Shown here: positions 10,701-22,700 of the stretch, in pieces
Layout: every line of letters starts with the position of its first letter
Position numbering within the stretch: the first letter of the stretch is position 1
Source of the DNA: Cavia porcellus
Taxonomy: Eukaryota; Chordata; Mammalia; Rodentia; Caviidae
NCBI RefSeq assembly: GCF_034190915.1
Contig: NW_026947493.1
Span: forward strand, 46,394,501-46,458,500
Direction of reading: 5' to 3'
DNA: 64,000 bases
Position numbers and translations under genes: made by a program
The notes under the pieces: model-generated
Databases searched by the model: none
Told to the model about the DNA's origin: nothing
What the model saw: only the letters and a program-made list of their open reading frames with translations

Positions 10701-13700
10701 CCACCAAGGTGGCAGGCCTAGGCTAGCATGGCCGCAGCTGAGGGGGACGGGAGAGTGCTCTGATTTCAGGGATGGGCTTGGCAGGGTGGGTCTGGGCTGG
10801 GGGCAGGAGGCAGCCTGGTCTCTCAAATGTGTCTTTCAACAGAGGTATATGCTTGGAGACTGAGCTTCCTGTGTTTTGGGTTACAATGGGATGGCTTCTG
10901 AGAGTTTGTCACTAATGTCACTGTTCCTTTGGGAAGTACCCCCAGTTTCAGACCTCTGCTTCTATCTATCACAGCCATCACTGAGTTCTTTGGTTACTCT
11001 CTTCTTGTACAGGCTCCATGGAGGGGAGAATAGGATTGGAATCGAAGGCATATTTCAAGACTAAGCACATCTTACTATGGGATCTATTCCTGTTTCTGTT
11101 TGACTTACTTTGTCAATGCTGTTTTTTTCTTTTTTTGGGTACTAGGGATCAAACTCAGGACCTCATGCTTGCTAGGCAGGTGCTATGCTGCTGAGCTAAG
11201 TCCCCAGCCCCTTTGTCAATACTGACTATTTTTTTGAGACAGGGTCTCACTACGCAGTTCAGGCTGGCCTTGCGCTCACTTTGTAGCCCAGGCTGGTCTC
11301 AAACTTGTAACGATTCTCCTGCCTCAGCCTTCCAAATGCTGGGATTACAGTCATGTGCTACCATACTTGGCTTACTTTGTTAATATTTAAATAGGTTTAA
11401 ACCATATAAGTCAATTTTTGTATATCTGAGTGTCACTTGGGTATGCACAGGTAATAATCTCCAGGATTCCTACCCACAGCTGACATCTCTACAGGTGAAG
11501 TCATTAACATAATGTTGTTAAAACATGGATTAAATTCATACTTTTTCTAAACCTGAATGTTTGTTATTGGGTATTGGAAAATGAACCTAGGGCTTTCACA
11601 CTGAGTTATGTTCCTATTCTTTTTTAAATTTTGAGACAGGGTCTCACAAATTGCTCCTAGGTGCCTAGACCAGGTTTGTACTTGTGATCTTCCTGTCTCT
11701 TCCTTCCAGAGTGCTGGGATTACAGGAGTGTGCCGCCACTTCTCGTTTTCAATGCCAAGATTGACAACACCATTCAACACTGGCCCTACATTTTGCCCAC
11801 TGGGACAGAGTTTTAAGAAAGTGCTCTTGCTCCTGAGGGTTCCATCCTTTAGGCCCCTGCCCATATACCAGGAGCTCAGAGTCCTGTGAGGCAGCTGCAG
11901 GTGTGCTGCAAGTACTCATCAGCCCAACACGCTGAGATCGGGACAAGCAAGGCTCGTGTCTCTCGTCAGAACAAGTGTTTAAGGTATAACAGACACATAA
12001 TATGTAAGACTGGTGCCTAAACACAATGAAATAGAGACAGGCCTAAGGGAAACAGTAATTCCTCTCATCAGTGTAATCTCATATTGTAATTCAGAGAAAT
12101 CAATAATAAATTATAACTAATTCTGTGCTATTTTAGTTTTTGCACTAGCCTAATATTTAAGTGCAACTGTAGATCTCTTGATTCATTTGGCAGCATCAGA
12201 TCAATTAAAACAAGGAGGTCACACGGAATTCGGAGATCCTTTGCAGCTCTGAGCCGCACTCGGTAGGAAACCTTTGCTTGCCTCTCGCCGTGTGCATGCA
12301 CCCACGCCCCCTGCAGCACGTTGCTTACCCGTGATGCATCTCCCTCCTGCTTGATCATGTCCATCCCAGGCAGCTGGTTTGGAAAAAGGCTGCCTCCTCT
12401 CAGAGCAGGGTCATTTACCTGAGGGCAACAAGACAGGGAATGGGACATCCGTGGGACACTGGAAGATACCAACGCTCACTGCTTCAGGAGGACACAGGCC
12501 CAGGGCAGGCAGCAGAGAAATGGCCCCGTTCCCGCCCGTGTTGGCAGTATGGGTATGTGCGGAGAGCAGACAGACACACGGGAAGAATACTGACGCGGAC
12601 TCTTCACAGAAAATCCTATTTCACTCTGTACAGATTCAACAGAGAAACATTTTCATGCCTGTTTTTTTTTTTTTTTTTTTTGGCTGGTTTAAATTAGACC
12701 AGTGACTCACATTTTAAACTGTGCAGTCACTTGAGAGGCTTGTGATATCTTTGCTATTTAAGTACATTATTAATTTGCAAGACAAAGTGTGAATGCCCCA
12801 AAATGATGCTGGATTCTGTGAATTTACTCTGACCAAGCAAATCATGTGTTAACATTTATGTATTTCATTTACAAATTACAAAGTAAATGCATATATACTA
12901 ATAGAGAACGATGTTTATCAGATGACACACTTCGGTTGTTTTTTGTGCTTCCAGATTGATAGTCAACCAGGGCTATGGGGTACAGCTCTGAAAGCCCTGA
13001 GTTCAACCCCTAGTCCCACCACCCTCACCAGGGAAGGAAAAGCAGGCATCGCTTTCCTTCTGGGCGGGCTAGACTAGGACTGCACCGTGTGAGTGCACCC
13101 CAGCGAGCCTCAACCCACACTGCCCCTGAGAAAGCCATCACGTGTCACTAGTGGTCAATCCTTGCAGGAAATTAGTATCAAATCTACCTTTTCCTCACTG
13201 AGAATTCTGTGTTTAATTTATGCCTATCTTTTACTCAAGTAAGTGTTTGACCACTGTCAGCTCAACAGCAGACATACAAGTCACCACTATGAGCATTCAA
13301 CCTTCTCACATGGTCAAGGCCTTCAAATTTTCTCATGTGCCAACTTGTATATTTTTTAATCATATGACAGACTAAAACCCTGAGGCTTGTAACATTCAGT
13401 CAATTTTCACAAAAATTGTGGTTTATTACCATCACAATTAAAAAGGCCTATGCCTGACACGGTGGCACACACCTGTAATCCTAGCACTCAAGGAGCTGAG
13501 GCAGAAAGATTGATGAGTTCAGTCAGCCTGTGTTACCCAGTGAGTTTAAGGCCAGCCTCAATTACATAGTAAGATCTTGTCTCAAAAAACCGACCCGCCC
13601 TTAAAAGGAATTAAACAGACCTAATAAAATCTTCTAGCTTTCACACTTTCATATCGTGTTCTAACTGAAAATTCATGGGCTAACCAGTTGCTCCCTCTTA

Positions 13701-16700
13701 ACTTTCCCACACCTTAATTTCTCCAGATATAAAACAGAAGTCAGAGCCCTTGCCAGATTTTTACTTCCAATGCACTAATCGAGAATCAGAGCAGAATGAA
13801 CAGCATTTTGGGACATTAGAAAAATAAGATACTGTACATTGAGAGATCTTGTCTCAAAAAACCAAACCAAAAGATATTCTGTAAATGCAATGTGAAAATT
13901 ATTAACCACTAGCTTTACCTCTAGATCAACTAGAGTTTTGAATTCCAGGCTGGCTATTTACCTTTTTTTTTTGGTCTTCTTGAGACAGGGTCTCACTGTG
14001 CAGCTCAGGCTAGCCTTGGGTTCACTTGGTAGCCCTGGCTGTTGCAAACTTGCAACGATACTCCTGCCTCAGTCTCCTGAGTGCTGGGGTCACAGGTGTG
14101 CATCATCTTGCTAATTTCGAGGCTTTAGTCTCCCTGCCACCTAGTAAAGCTAGTGTATGAGGAGTAGAGCAGTATCATTTCTTATTTTTAAAACAGTGAC
14201 CAAAAGAAAAGCATGGCACCAGTATGTCAATAAGTAAAGAAACAGTGGTTTACCTGTGTTAATCTGGCTTTGGCCCTTGCTTTTCTTCTTCTTCTTTTTT
14301 TAGATAAGGTCTCAGTATGCAAGGTCTCTTGCAAGCGTGCACCACCATGCCTGGCTTCATCTGGTTTTACTTTTGTAAAAAAGCCAGTGTTTAAACTAAA
14401 AACTCAAAATAAAGCTATGGAAACTGTATACTCATCATCCCATTTTTAGAGATTCATTTTATTGATTTATTGATTCTTGACAGGGTCTCACTCTGGTATT
14501 TAGGCAGGCCTCAAACTCATGGGGATCTTCCTGCCTCAGCATACTGGATGCTGGTTTTACAGCTATGCACCACCACACCTAGCCTAGAGATTCTTTTTTT
14601 TCTTGGTACCAGGAACTGAACTCAGAACCTTGCGCTCGCCAGGCAGGCTTTTATGCCATGAGCTATATCCCTGGCCCAAAATTCATTTTAGATATTGCTA
14701 AATTCCCCACATAACAGAAAAATGTACCTGATGTGCATGTTAAGCAATAGATTCAGAAACCCTTCAGCAGTTAGGAATCTGTTCCTATCTATTTCATCAT
14801 TAACAAGTTTGTTAATCTCACTAGCAGGTGAGAATAAGGTGAAAACAACACCCTTTAAAAACACTGTGGGAGTTGGGGGCAGATGCAAAGTTGAGGTCCA
14901 CAAAGAAAGATTTGATCAGTATAAAAACAGACAATAGGGCTGGGAATTTAGCTTAGCGGCACAAGCATCTACCTGGCAAGCACAAGGTTGAGTTTAATCC
15001 CCGGCACCAAAAAAATAAATAAATAAATAAAAAGAAAAAGACAAGAAGGCAGCACCTGCCTGTGTGACGTTTTGAGTTTGATTTCCCAGTACCATCCCCC
15101 GACCCAAAGAAATAGACAAGTCAGCTTCTCTCGCTCACCTGCTCTGGCCCCATGGAGGACAGCCCTGATGTAGGCACGGAGGTCACTGAGGTCATGCTGA
15201 TCTGTCCAGTCATCTGGTTCATGCTGCTCATGCCACCCGTGTTGGTTGCCATGGATACACTGATGTTCATATTGTTATTGTACATGCTGGTGTTTGCTTG
15301 TTGCCCGAAGTGTGGTGGGGACTGTTGTGAAAACATGCTGGGACAGAGGAAAAAGAGAAAATGAAATGCTAGAGGCTGAAAGCAAACAGGGGCAAGCAGT
15401 TGCGAGCATCTCAGGCATCTACTGCAGGGTGAGGAACTGTACACTGCAGGAAAACCCAGGTGGCACAGCCGGAAGGTGGTGCAGCTGTGAGGTATCAAAC
15501 AGGAAAGTGCTCCACAACCTGCAGGCTAAGGGAGCTGGCTGCCTCTCCTGAGTTCCTGTGACAGTCCAAGGCCAGCCCCCACTGGCTCAGGGGTGTCAGA
15601 GCAGCTCTGCATTTGCTTTCATCACAGACACGGATAAGGACTGCTTCTGCATCAGTGCCTTCCACATGTTCTGGGACAAATTAGTGCTGAGAGGGTTCCT
15701 TCTACTCCAGAGGAAGAGGTATAATGCTAAGTTTTTGTAAATTTCTGGTGACTTCTGCCCCAGCGTGAGTAAGCTGGCTTATTTAGCAGCTCGTATGATA
15801 CTGGATGCTTAAACAAATACATTTTTAAAAATACACAAAAGAAATAGGTAGTTTCTTTGGTGATCATTTTACCTGTTTCCACCCATGTTTCCCTGGGCCC
15901 ATCCGTTCATGTCCGAGGGGGCCTGATAAGCGGGGTTGGCCTGAGACTGCTGCATCATGGGGCTCTGCGTGTGTGCCATTCGGGGTGACATAAGAGGACT
16001 CTGGGGAGTTGTAGCCCCAGTAAAGCCTGGATCAGGTTGCTGACTTATTCCTAAAGAAACAAAATGAACACAAAGAAACTGTTAATTTAGAATGTTCAAG
16101 GATACATAGCAAATTAGTTTCAAATATATGATCCATGTGCTGATTAATTACATATACTTTAAAGATTCCAAGCTAAAAGCCAGGCAGAGGCTGAGGCAGG
16201 AGGGTCATTGCAAGTCTGAGACCAGCCTGAATATTGTTGCCTATAATTCCCCTCCAAAGCAAGAATTGGTCATGCTATATACCCTTTGACTTAAAATAGT
16301 CAAAATCTTTAGATTGTTTAAACTGGATTAAAGTTCAACACACATTTTTTTTTTCCTTCAAGACAGGGTCTCACTACGTAGTCCAGGCTGACCTCAAACT
16401 CACGGCAATCCTCCTGCCTCAGCCTCTAGGGTATGGGATTACAGGTGTGTGCTACCATGCCTGCCTGCTAATAGATTTTTCTTTAAGTCACTCCATGGTG
16501 AGACTTTCGGATTGAACCCAAGGCCTCTGCCAGTATTTTTTTTAGACATGTTTTGTTTTGAAGCACTAATACTTGGACCAGGGTCTCACACATGCTGGGA
16601 AAGTGTTCTGTCACTGAGCTAAATCCTCAACCTTTTTACTTTTTAAAATTTTACTTTAAAATAAATAAATAACAATTTTACTATAAGACAGGTTCTTCCC

Positions 16701-19700
16701 TCAGTTGCCTAGGCTCGCCTTGAATTTAGAATTCTCCTGCTTTATCTTCTTCCACAGCTGGGATTACAGGTGTGGATCACTACATCTGGCTGAAATGGAT
16801 GCATTTAAAAAAATATATAAAAAAAATATGTGACTGTGTTCACATTTATCTTATTTTTCTTTAAGAAGGGCTCTAATGGTACTTTTGTATTATCCAAGAT
16901 TAGTAAGAATAAGGAAAAAATTCAACATATACTTCTTGTTCAGTTTCAAGACAAATGGTATTTATGCTATAAGGAAAGAAGTAACTTTTTAGTACACTTT
17001 TCTAAGTTATTAAAAAAGAAATAGAAGAAAGGAGCTAGTAAAGAAAGAAGGCAACTTCTTAGATATTTTTGGGTAGTATTACATACATTTTTGCCTAATG
17101 CTTGTTAAACATGCATGTTTAATCTGCATGTTTAATCAATATTTAAATGAGCTACAAAAGAAAAGTTTAAGATCATTCAGAGAAAAGCTGCACATCATTT
17201 TTGTTTCTTTAAAGAAATTTGGTCAACATACAGACTAAATAGTTGTTAACAGATAACTCAGACAAGGGTAAAAGCATGTCTGTTTATCAGTACGTCAATA
17301 GTTAATAAAACATGACATGCCCACAAATATGTTTATGATGTACATTTAGTACCTCATCTCTTAAAAATGACATTAAACAAAACTCAGTGTAAAGAAAACT
17401 AAGAGGGTTCCCTTGCGTTTCTATGTAGCACTTTTCGACAATTATCTATTCATGAATTATTTCATATAATCTTTTTGTTGTTGATGTTTTGAGACAGTGT
17501 TGTGCTGTGTAATTCAGACTGTCTTTGAGTTCACTATGTAGCCCAGGCTGTCCTCAAACCTACAGAAATCTTCTTGCCTCAGCCTTCTGAATACAAAGAT
17601 TATAGGTGCGCACCACCACACCTAGCTCGTATCATCTTTAAAATCTTTATTTTTCTAAAGTTCATATCTAAAATTTAAATTTATGTCTTTCAATATCTTC
17701 TGCCTATTGATTTAAGAGCAGACTCAGAGGTGTTTAAATGTAAATATACATGCACTTGTGTTCACAGACACAAGAACAGTGTTTCCAAACACACTCCACA
17801 CATATGCACTTACTTCTTAAAGCAAGATCTGCACTTACAGAACGGGGTCCCTGAGCTGACAGTGTGGAGGTTGGGTCCCAACTGTCCTCCTAGGGCTCCT
17901 ACCATTCCCTGGCTAGCCAGAATCATCTGGGAGCCATGCAGAGAGCTGTGAGGAAGGAGCTATGACCCAGGACTGGGGGACATGGGAGAAAGCACTTGTG
18001 GGAGGTAGTAGTGACATAAGTCCAGTACCGTAGTTTGGAGGAAATGGGAACTGCTGGGCATTTGCTTGGGGAATCCGGGGATTGCTCATGGTTGCTGGTA
18101 TGCCACTGGGAGCCACCATGCTCGGGGTCATGTTCAACCCTTGTCCTCTCATCATCAAAGTCCGCTGCTGGACTTGCTGCTGCTGATGCATCTGTCTCTG
18201 CCGAAGATGCTGGTTCAGGATTTCCCTCTGTCTCTGGGCCAGCATTTGAGCATTAATAGGTGCCTGAAATTGAGGAGAATGAATGGAGGAAAACATTGGG
18301 ATAGACACACATTAGACAGGGTAACGAATGGTACTGACCAGGTAGCTGTTTGGAAAATGAAGCTACACAGAAAGAATATTCAAACAAGTGGTGATAGAAC
18401 ACGCGAGTTTCTGAGTTCTACAGATATGGTAACTAAAAATCTGCTAGGACTTAGCAGGGTTAGGTTCAATGCTAATGTGACTCATTTTGTGAGGACATAG
18501 TTAACTAAAAGACCTCAAAAGAACAGTCCTTTCTCAGACTCTGATATAAATTCTGAGGATGGCAGCTTAGACCCTCTTTCAGGAACATTTGAACTTAAGA
18601 GAACAAAGTCACTGTATGTCCTGGAGCACTTCAGAAGTAGCTGAGCAAAGAAAGAGGAAAGCAGGTGGCGTGGGGTGGAGGGGCGTGTGAAATAGGGAGG
18701 CCAGGACAGGGACAGGTGAGGAGGGGGTGGAGAAAGATGGGTGAAAGGAACAGCTGTCAGTGCCTGCTGTCAGTAAGAGGTGTGAGGCTGTTTCTGGGTC
18801 CTCAGAAGATACAGTCAGTCGGTCAGTCCTGCTTATCTGTCACTTCCATGTGGATGGTCACCTACATGCTAGAATTTATTTATACCTCTCAGATCAGTAC
18901 TCATGGTGCTGTTATGCTCACGCATGGACTGGAAGCACAGTGGAGAAACTGCAGATGCCCACCACGCACACTTCCAACGGACACTGGGCAAGCAATGGTC
19001 TGCCTTCCCTTTTCAGCTTTCTTGTATTGTAAACAAGGGTCCTTTTATGGTCTCACTAGTTCCATATTTTTTACGTCATTGTTGTTGGTGATTTCACTGT
19101 CTAAAGGGGGCCCAAGTGTAGTGCTGTCTAGCATTCCTGTGTAAGGCTCTAAAATGCTGGCAGAGGGAATGTGAGTGTCAGTGCAGCTTCCTTTAGGCCT
19201 GAGCCGTTTCCTGGCTGCTGAGTTTGGTATAAATGAATCGATAATACACATTGTGTCTTTAAAAAGAAACTTACATGAAACAAGGCAATGCATTGAGTAG
19301 GCTGATGAGGTTCTGATCAGAGGGCTACAGAAACCTAAGCCTATATTTCTCTTAGAAAGAGTTTAATATTCTCAGGTTCAGTGTCTGTGCAAGTTTGCAA
19401 CAAGAATGAACTGCATCTGGTGGTAAGATGCATCTTTAGAGGGGAACTAAGAAAGTAGGAGACCATAGGCGAAGAAGACAGCCGGGGCCACAGTGGGTTG
19501 ATCTGGAACTGGTAGCCCCGTAAGTTACTTCACTCAAGTCAGTGGTGGTAAATCTATGGCACACACATTATTTTTCTTTCGAGACAAAAGATGTTCACAT
19601 ATGAGTCATTTTTCCTAATCTAAACCTTCAGTATTCAGGTTTAGCACTTCGTGCTAAGTAAGAGAGTTTTGGGTCCAGTATAAGGTTCGCCATCAGTGAC

Positions 19701-22700
19701 TTGGATTATCTGGAGAAATAAGTGACAAGAGACGGTAATGGATGTGCTAAGAGCTGACAGCTAGTCTGCTCCCTTACCTGTGTTGGTACTCCTGGTCTCA
19801 GAGTCAAGTTCACATTTGAAACATTGCTGATTTGATTCATAAGAGGCTGGCGATTCTAAAAACATACACAAAGAAGTCAACACATTGTGAAACAACATAG
19901 TTTATTTCAACTCACTCTCTTCCCCAGGTTGTGCATGCTGCTGGACCACTGTGTGGTCCAGTCTTACACTCCTTCCAGGATGTGCCTGCCCTCCAGCATA
20001 GATGCTCCAGGCCCCACTGGGTAACTTACCTGCTGTGCTTGGAGGCGATGCTGAAGCTGAAGCCTCAGTTGGTTTGGCTGGTTTTGCACCAGGCCTGTGG
20101 GCCTGAGGCCTGGTCTGGGCTGCATGCGGAGTGTGGCATAACTTGGCCGCTGTCCCATGGTGTGAAAGTTTGGATCTTGCATGGGCGTATAGCTACCCTG
20201 GGCTATTTGTGCCTGAGACGCGTACTGCTGTGGGAAAACAGGGGCCTTCTGCTCCAGCATGATGTTGGAATCCTGGCTTGAGAATTGTTCTGGATCTACT
20301 GCTTGGCTCTGAAAAGAAAGCCCCCAAATACCAAGCAAATCAGTCAGTAATAGCAGAAGACTTATATGGCTGTTTTCTCTCACTCATACACTTGAAAATC
20401 TTCGTGTTCTTATTGCACAGAGGTATTTAGCTGGAGTCTACTTTTTTTTTTCCCTAGAAAATACTTCTTTGCTCAACAGATCCAATTATACAAGGAAAGA
20501 AACAGGGGTCTGGCCTGACTTCCAGCAGCACTTCTTCCAAGAGATGGGGAGAAATGGGCTGTGACCGTAGGAGTGTGTCCTATGCCCATGAGCCAGTCAA
20601 AGCCCAGGCGGACTTTGGGCGTAAACACCCCCTTGGAGCATTCTGTTTTCTGACTGGTCATTTGTGCCTATATGAATCATTTTAATTAGATGAGTCTCTG
20701 ATACCAGGCTTCGATTAGCAGTATCCTGACACTGACTACCACCATCTCTATTTTGCAGATAACAAAACAGACTTCCGAGACATGAAACAAGTTGCCAAGA
20801 ACCTCTCTGGCCAGCATGGAGCAGTTTTCAGTTCAGCCTGTGACTTGGCAAGTTGTTCATCAACACAACACACTATTACCACTTGACTCCTTCCTTTCTA
20901 CGACTGCCAGAAGTTCCTGCATGTTCCGCATTTCATCACCATCCCCTTATTACCCGTGAGACATATTTAATCCGTGTGTCACATCTTGGTTTCTTGTATC
21001 TATCTGGTCCACAATGTAGAAGTGTAGAACTTCCCAGAGGGATGCCTCACACTCAGGTGGCCCTGTATGTCCATGAATGGAGAGGAAAAGTGGTTTTTTT
21101 CCCCCCTTTTCCTGTTTCTAGGAATAATTACTACAAAGCTGAGGATATTAGGAAAGAAAATCTCCAACATCAATAAGACCGCTCAAGCTTTTTTCTAGCC
21201 TAATAGCGTTCTGGTGTTTCCTCAGAACTGTCTGCCTATGTAGTACCAGAGTACACGGTACTCTATACTTCCCCTGATTACAGTAGCCGAATTTATGTAA
21301 TTAAGTTTAACACAGTATCATAATGATGATGGATCTGATGAGACAAAGTAGAAAAATATTCAAATAAATGAAAAAAAAAAAAGAAACTAAAAATATTTAT
21401 GACAGGACGACACTAGTTTTGATTTAAAAAAAGGTTACACATACCTCAGTAATTGCAAAAACACTTTGAAATGCCACCAGAAAACCTCAAGGATAAGTAC
21501 ACAGAATGTTGAATTCCAGCAGATACTAAGGGCAAAGTCAATCAGTCACACAGGAATTTTATTTTTATTTTGCGGAACTAGGGATGGAACGCCGGGGGTC
21601 TTTACCACTGAGCTATATCTTAGTCCTTTTTATTTTATGAGAGAGGGACTTGCTAAGCTGTGCTCAGCTTAGACCAAAGCATGTGCTAGAGATCACAAAG
21701 GTGATGCTAGGCCTAGCCCCTGGCTGAATGCCTCCAGGCTCAGCCTCTCTAGGAGCTGGGATTATAGGTGTGAGCCCCAACGCCCAGCTCACACAGGAAA
21801 TATTTAACCTCTATTTCCCCTTCCAGATTTATTTCAAGTTATACCATGTATCTTTCAGTCGTTTCTTTCCATTCTGCTGTTTTCAATATGAATCACCAAG
21901 TCTGAACACTCCCACTTATGTGTGCCATGCGTGGAATTAAAGAGACTATTTTTAATAGCTCAGAGAAGTCTCCAGTGCCTCTATGTCACCTTTCTCAGAC
22001 TCTGTTAAATGCCAGAGGTCCAAGAAGTAGACCAGACTCTGGAAGGTACTTTTAGGCAAGAAATGAAGATTATTCATGCTGGGTAAAGTGCAAGAGAATA
22101 ACAAGAGCGCCACAGGCTTCTCTAGGCCTCTCTTCCCACAGTAAACCAGTAAGCACTCCTTCCAGAGAATGCAGTGTGCGGCCAGATTTAAGCACTGAAC
22201 TACTATGGATTTTAGGAGACTAGTTTGGTAACTGTAACACTGCTGTTAAGTACTCTCAAAGCAGAAAATTACTTTTTTAAAAAAGTTTAATCCAGTATTA
22301 CAATGATGATGGATCTGATGAGACAAAGTAGAAAAAAATTCAAATAAATGAACAAAAGAGATTAAAATATTATTTATGACAGGACACTAGTTTTGATTTT
22401 AAAAAAAGGTTACACGTCCCTCAGCAACTCCAAAAACACTTTAAAAATGACCTCTGCCAAGTTCTGCGCCAAGCATTCCGTTAGCACCAGCGGCTTCCTG
22501 CCCCTGCCCAGTGGGAAGAGCACTGTGTAACAGTGAGGCTCACACTGGAGCCAGCTCTGGCTCGGGGAAGGGTCTTAAGCACAGGCAGCAGTGTCCTTAG
22601 GGTCTCTGTCCCTGCTCCTTATGTGCCCCTTCCTGTCAGCAAGGGTGAAACGAGGGCTTGAGATTCTGCGCTTTTGCTCAGTAACCTAAATCAGCATGTA

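Larger units (their letters stand above)
7786..12328 (-). other. NCOA2: NCOA2 intron 22
   Basis: The 4543-bp intron has a GTAAGC donor and TGCAG acceptor. It holds several B1-like copies, one ID copy and an L1 fragment, listed separately. The part nearest exon 23 (7786-8080) is free of repeats. Confidence 0.9.
12419..15138 (-). other. NCOA2: NCOA2 intron 21
   Basis: The 2720-bp intron is densely filled with SINEs in its second half. It also has a long T run at about 12661-12681 with no attached element that I can identify. Confidence 0.9.
16051..18028 (-). other. NCOA2: NCOA2 intron 19
   Basis: The 1978-bp intron holds several antisense B1-like copies. The rest (16795-17480) is AT-rich with nothing recognised. 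Confidence 0.9.

Noticed and set aside
12661..12681. Tail of an unrecognised antisense SINE at a long T run
   Set aside because: No B1 or ID body or target-site duplication could be found next to it, so I record it only as a T tract within intron 21.
18066..18500. 144-residue open frame on the plus strand opposite exon 19
   Set aside because: It overlaps a real minus-strand exon and continues into intron. No homology is recognised and no splice or promoter context supports it.
18665..19144. 159-residue open frame on the plus strand in intron 18
   Set aside because: It is the longest non-exonic frame, but it has no domain, no signal peptide and no Kozak or splice support. In 64 kb a frame this long can occur by chance.
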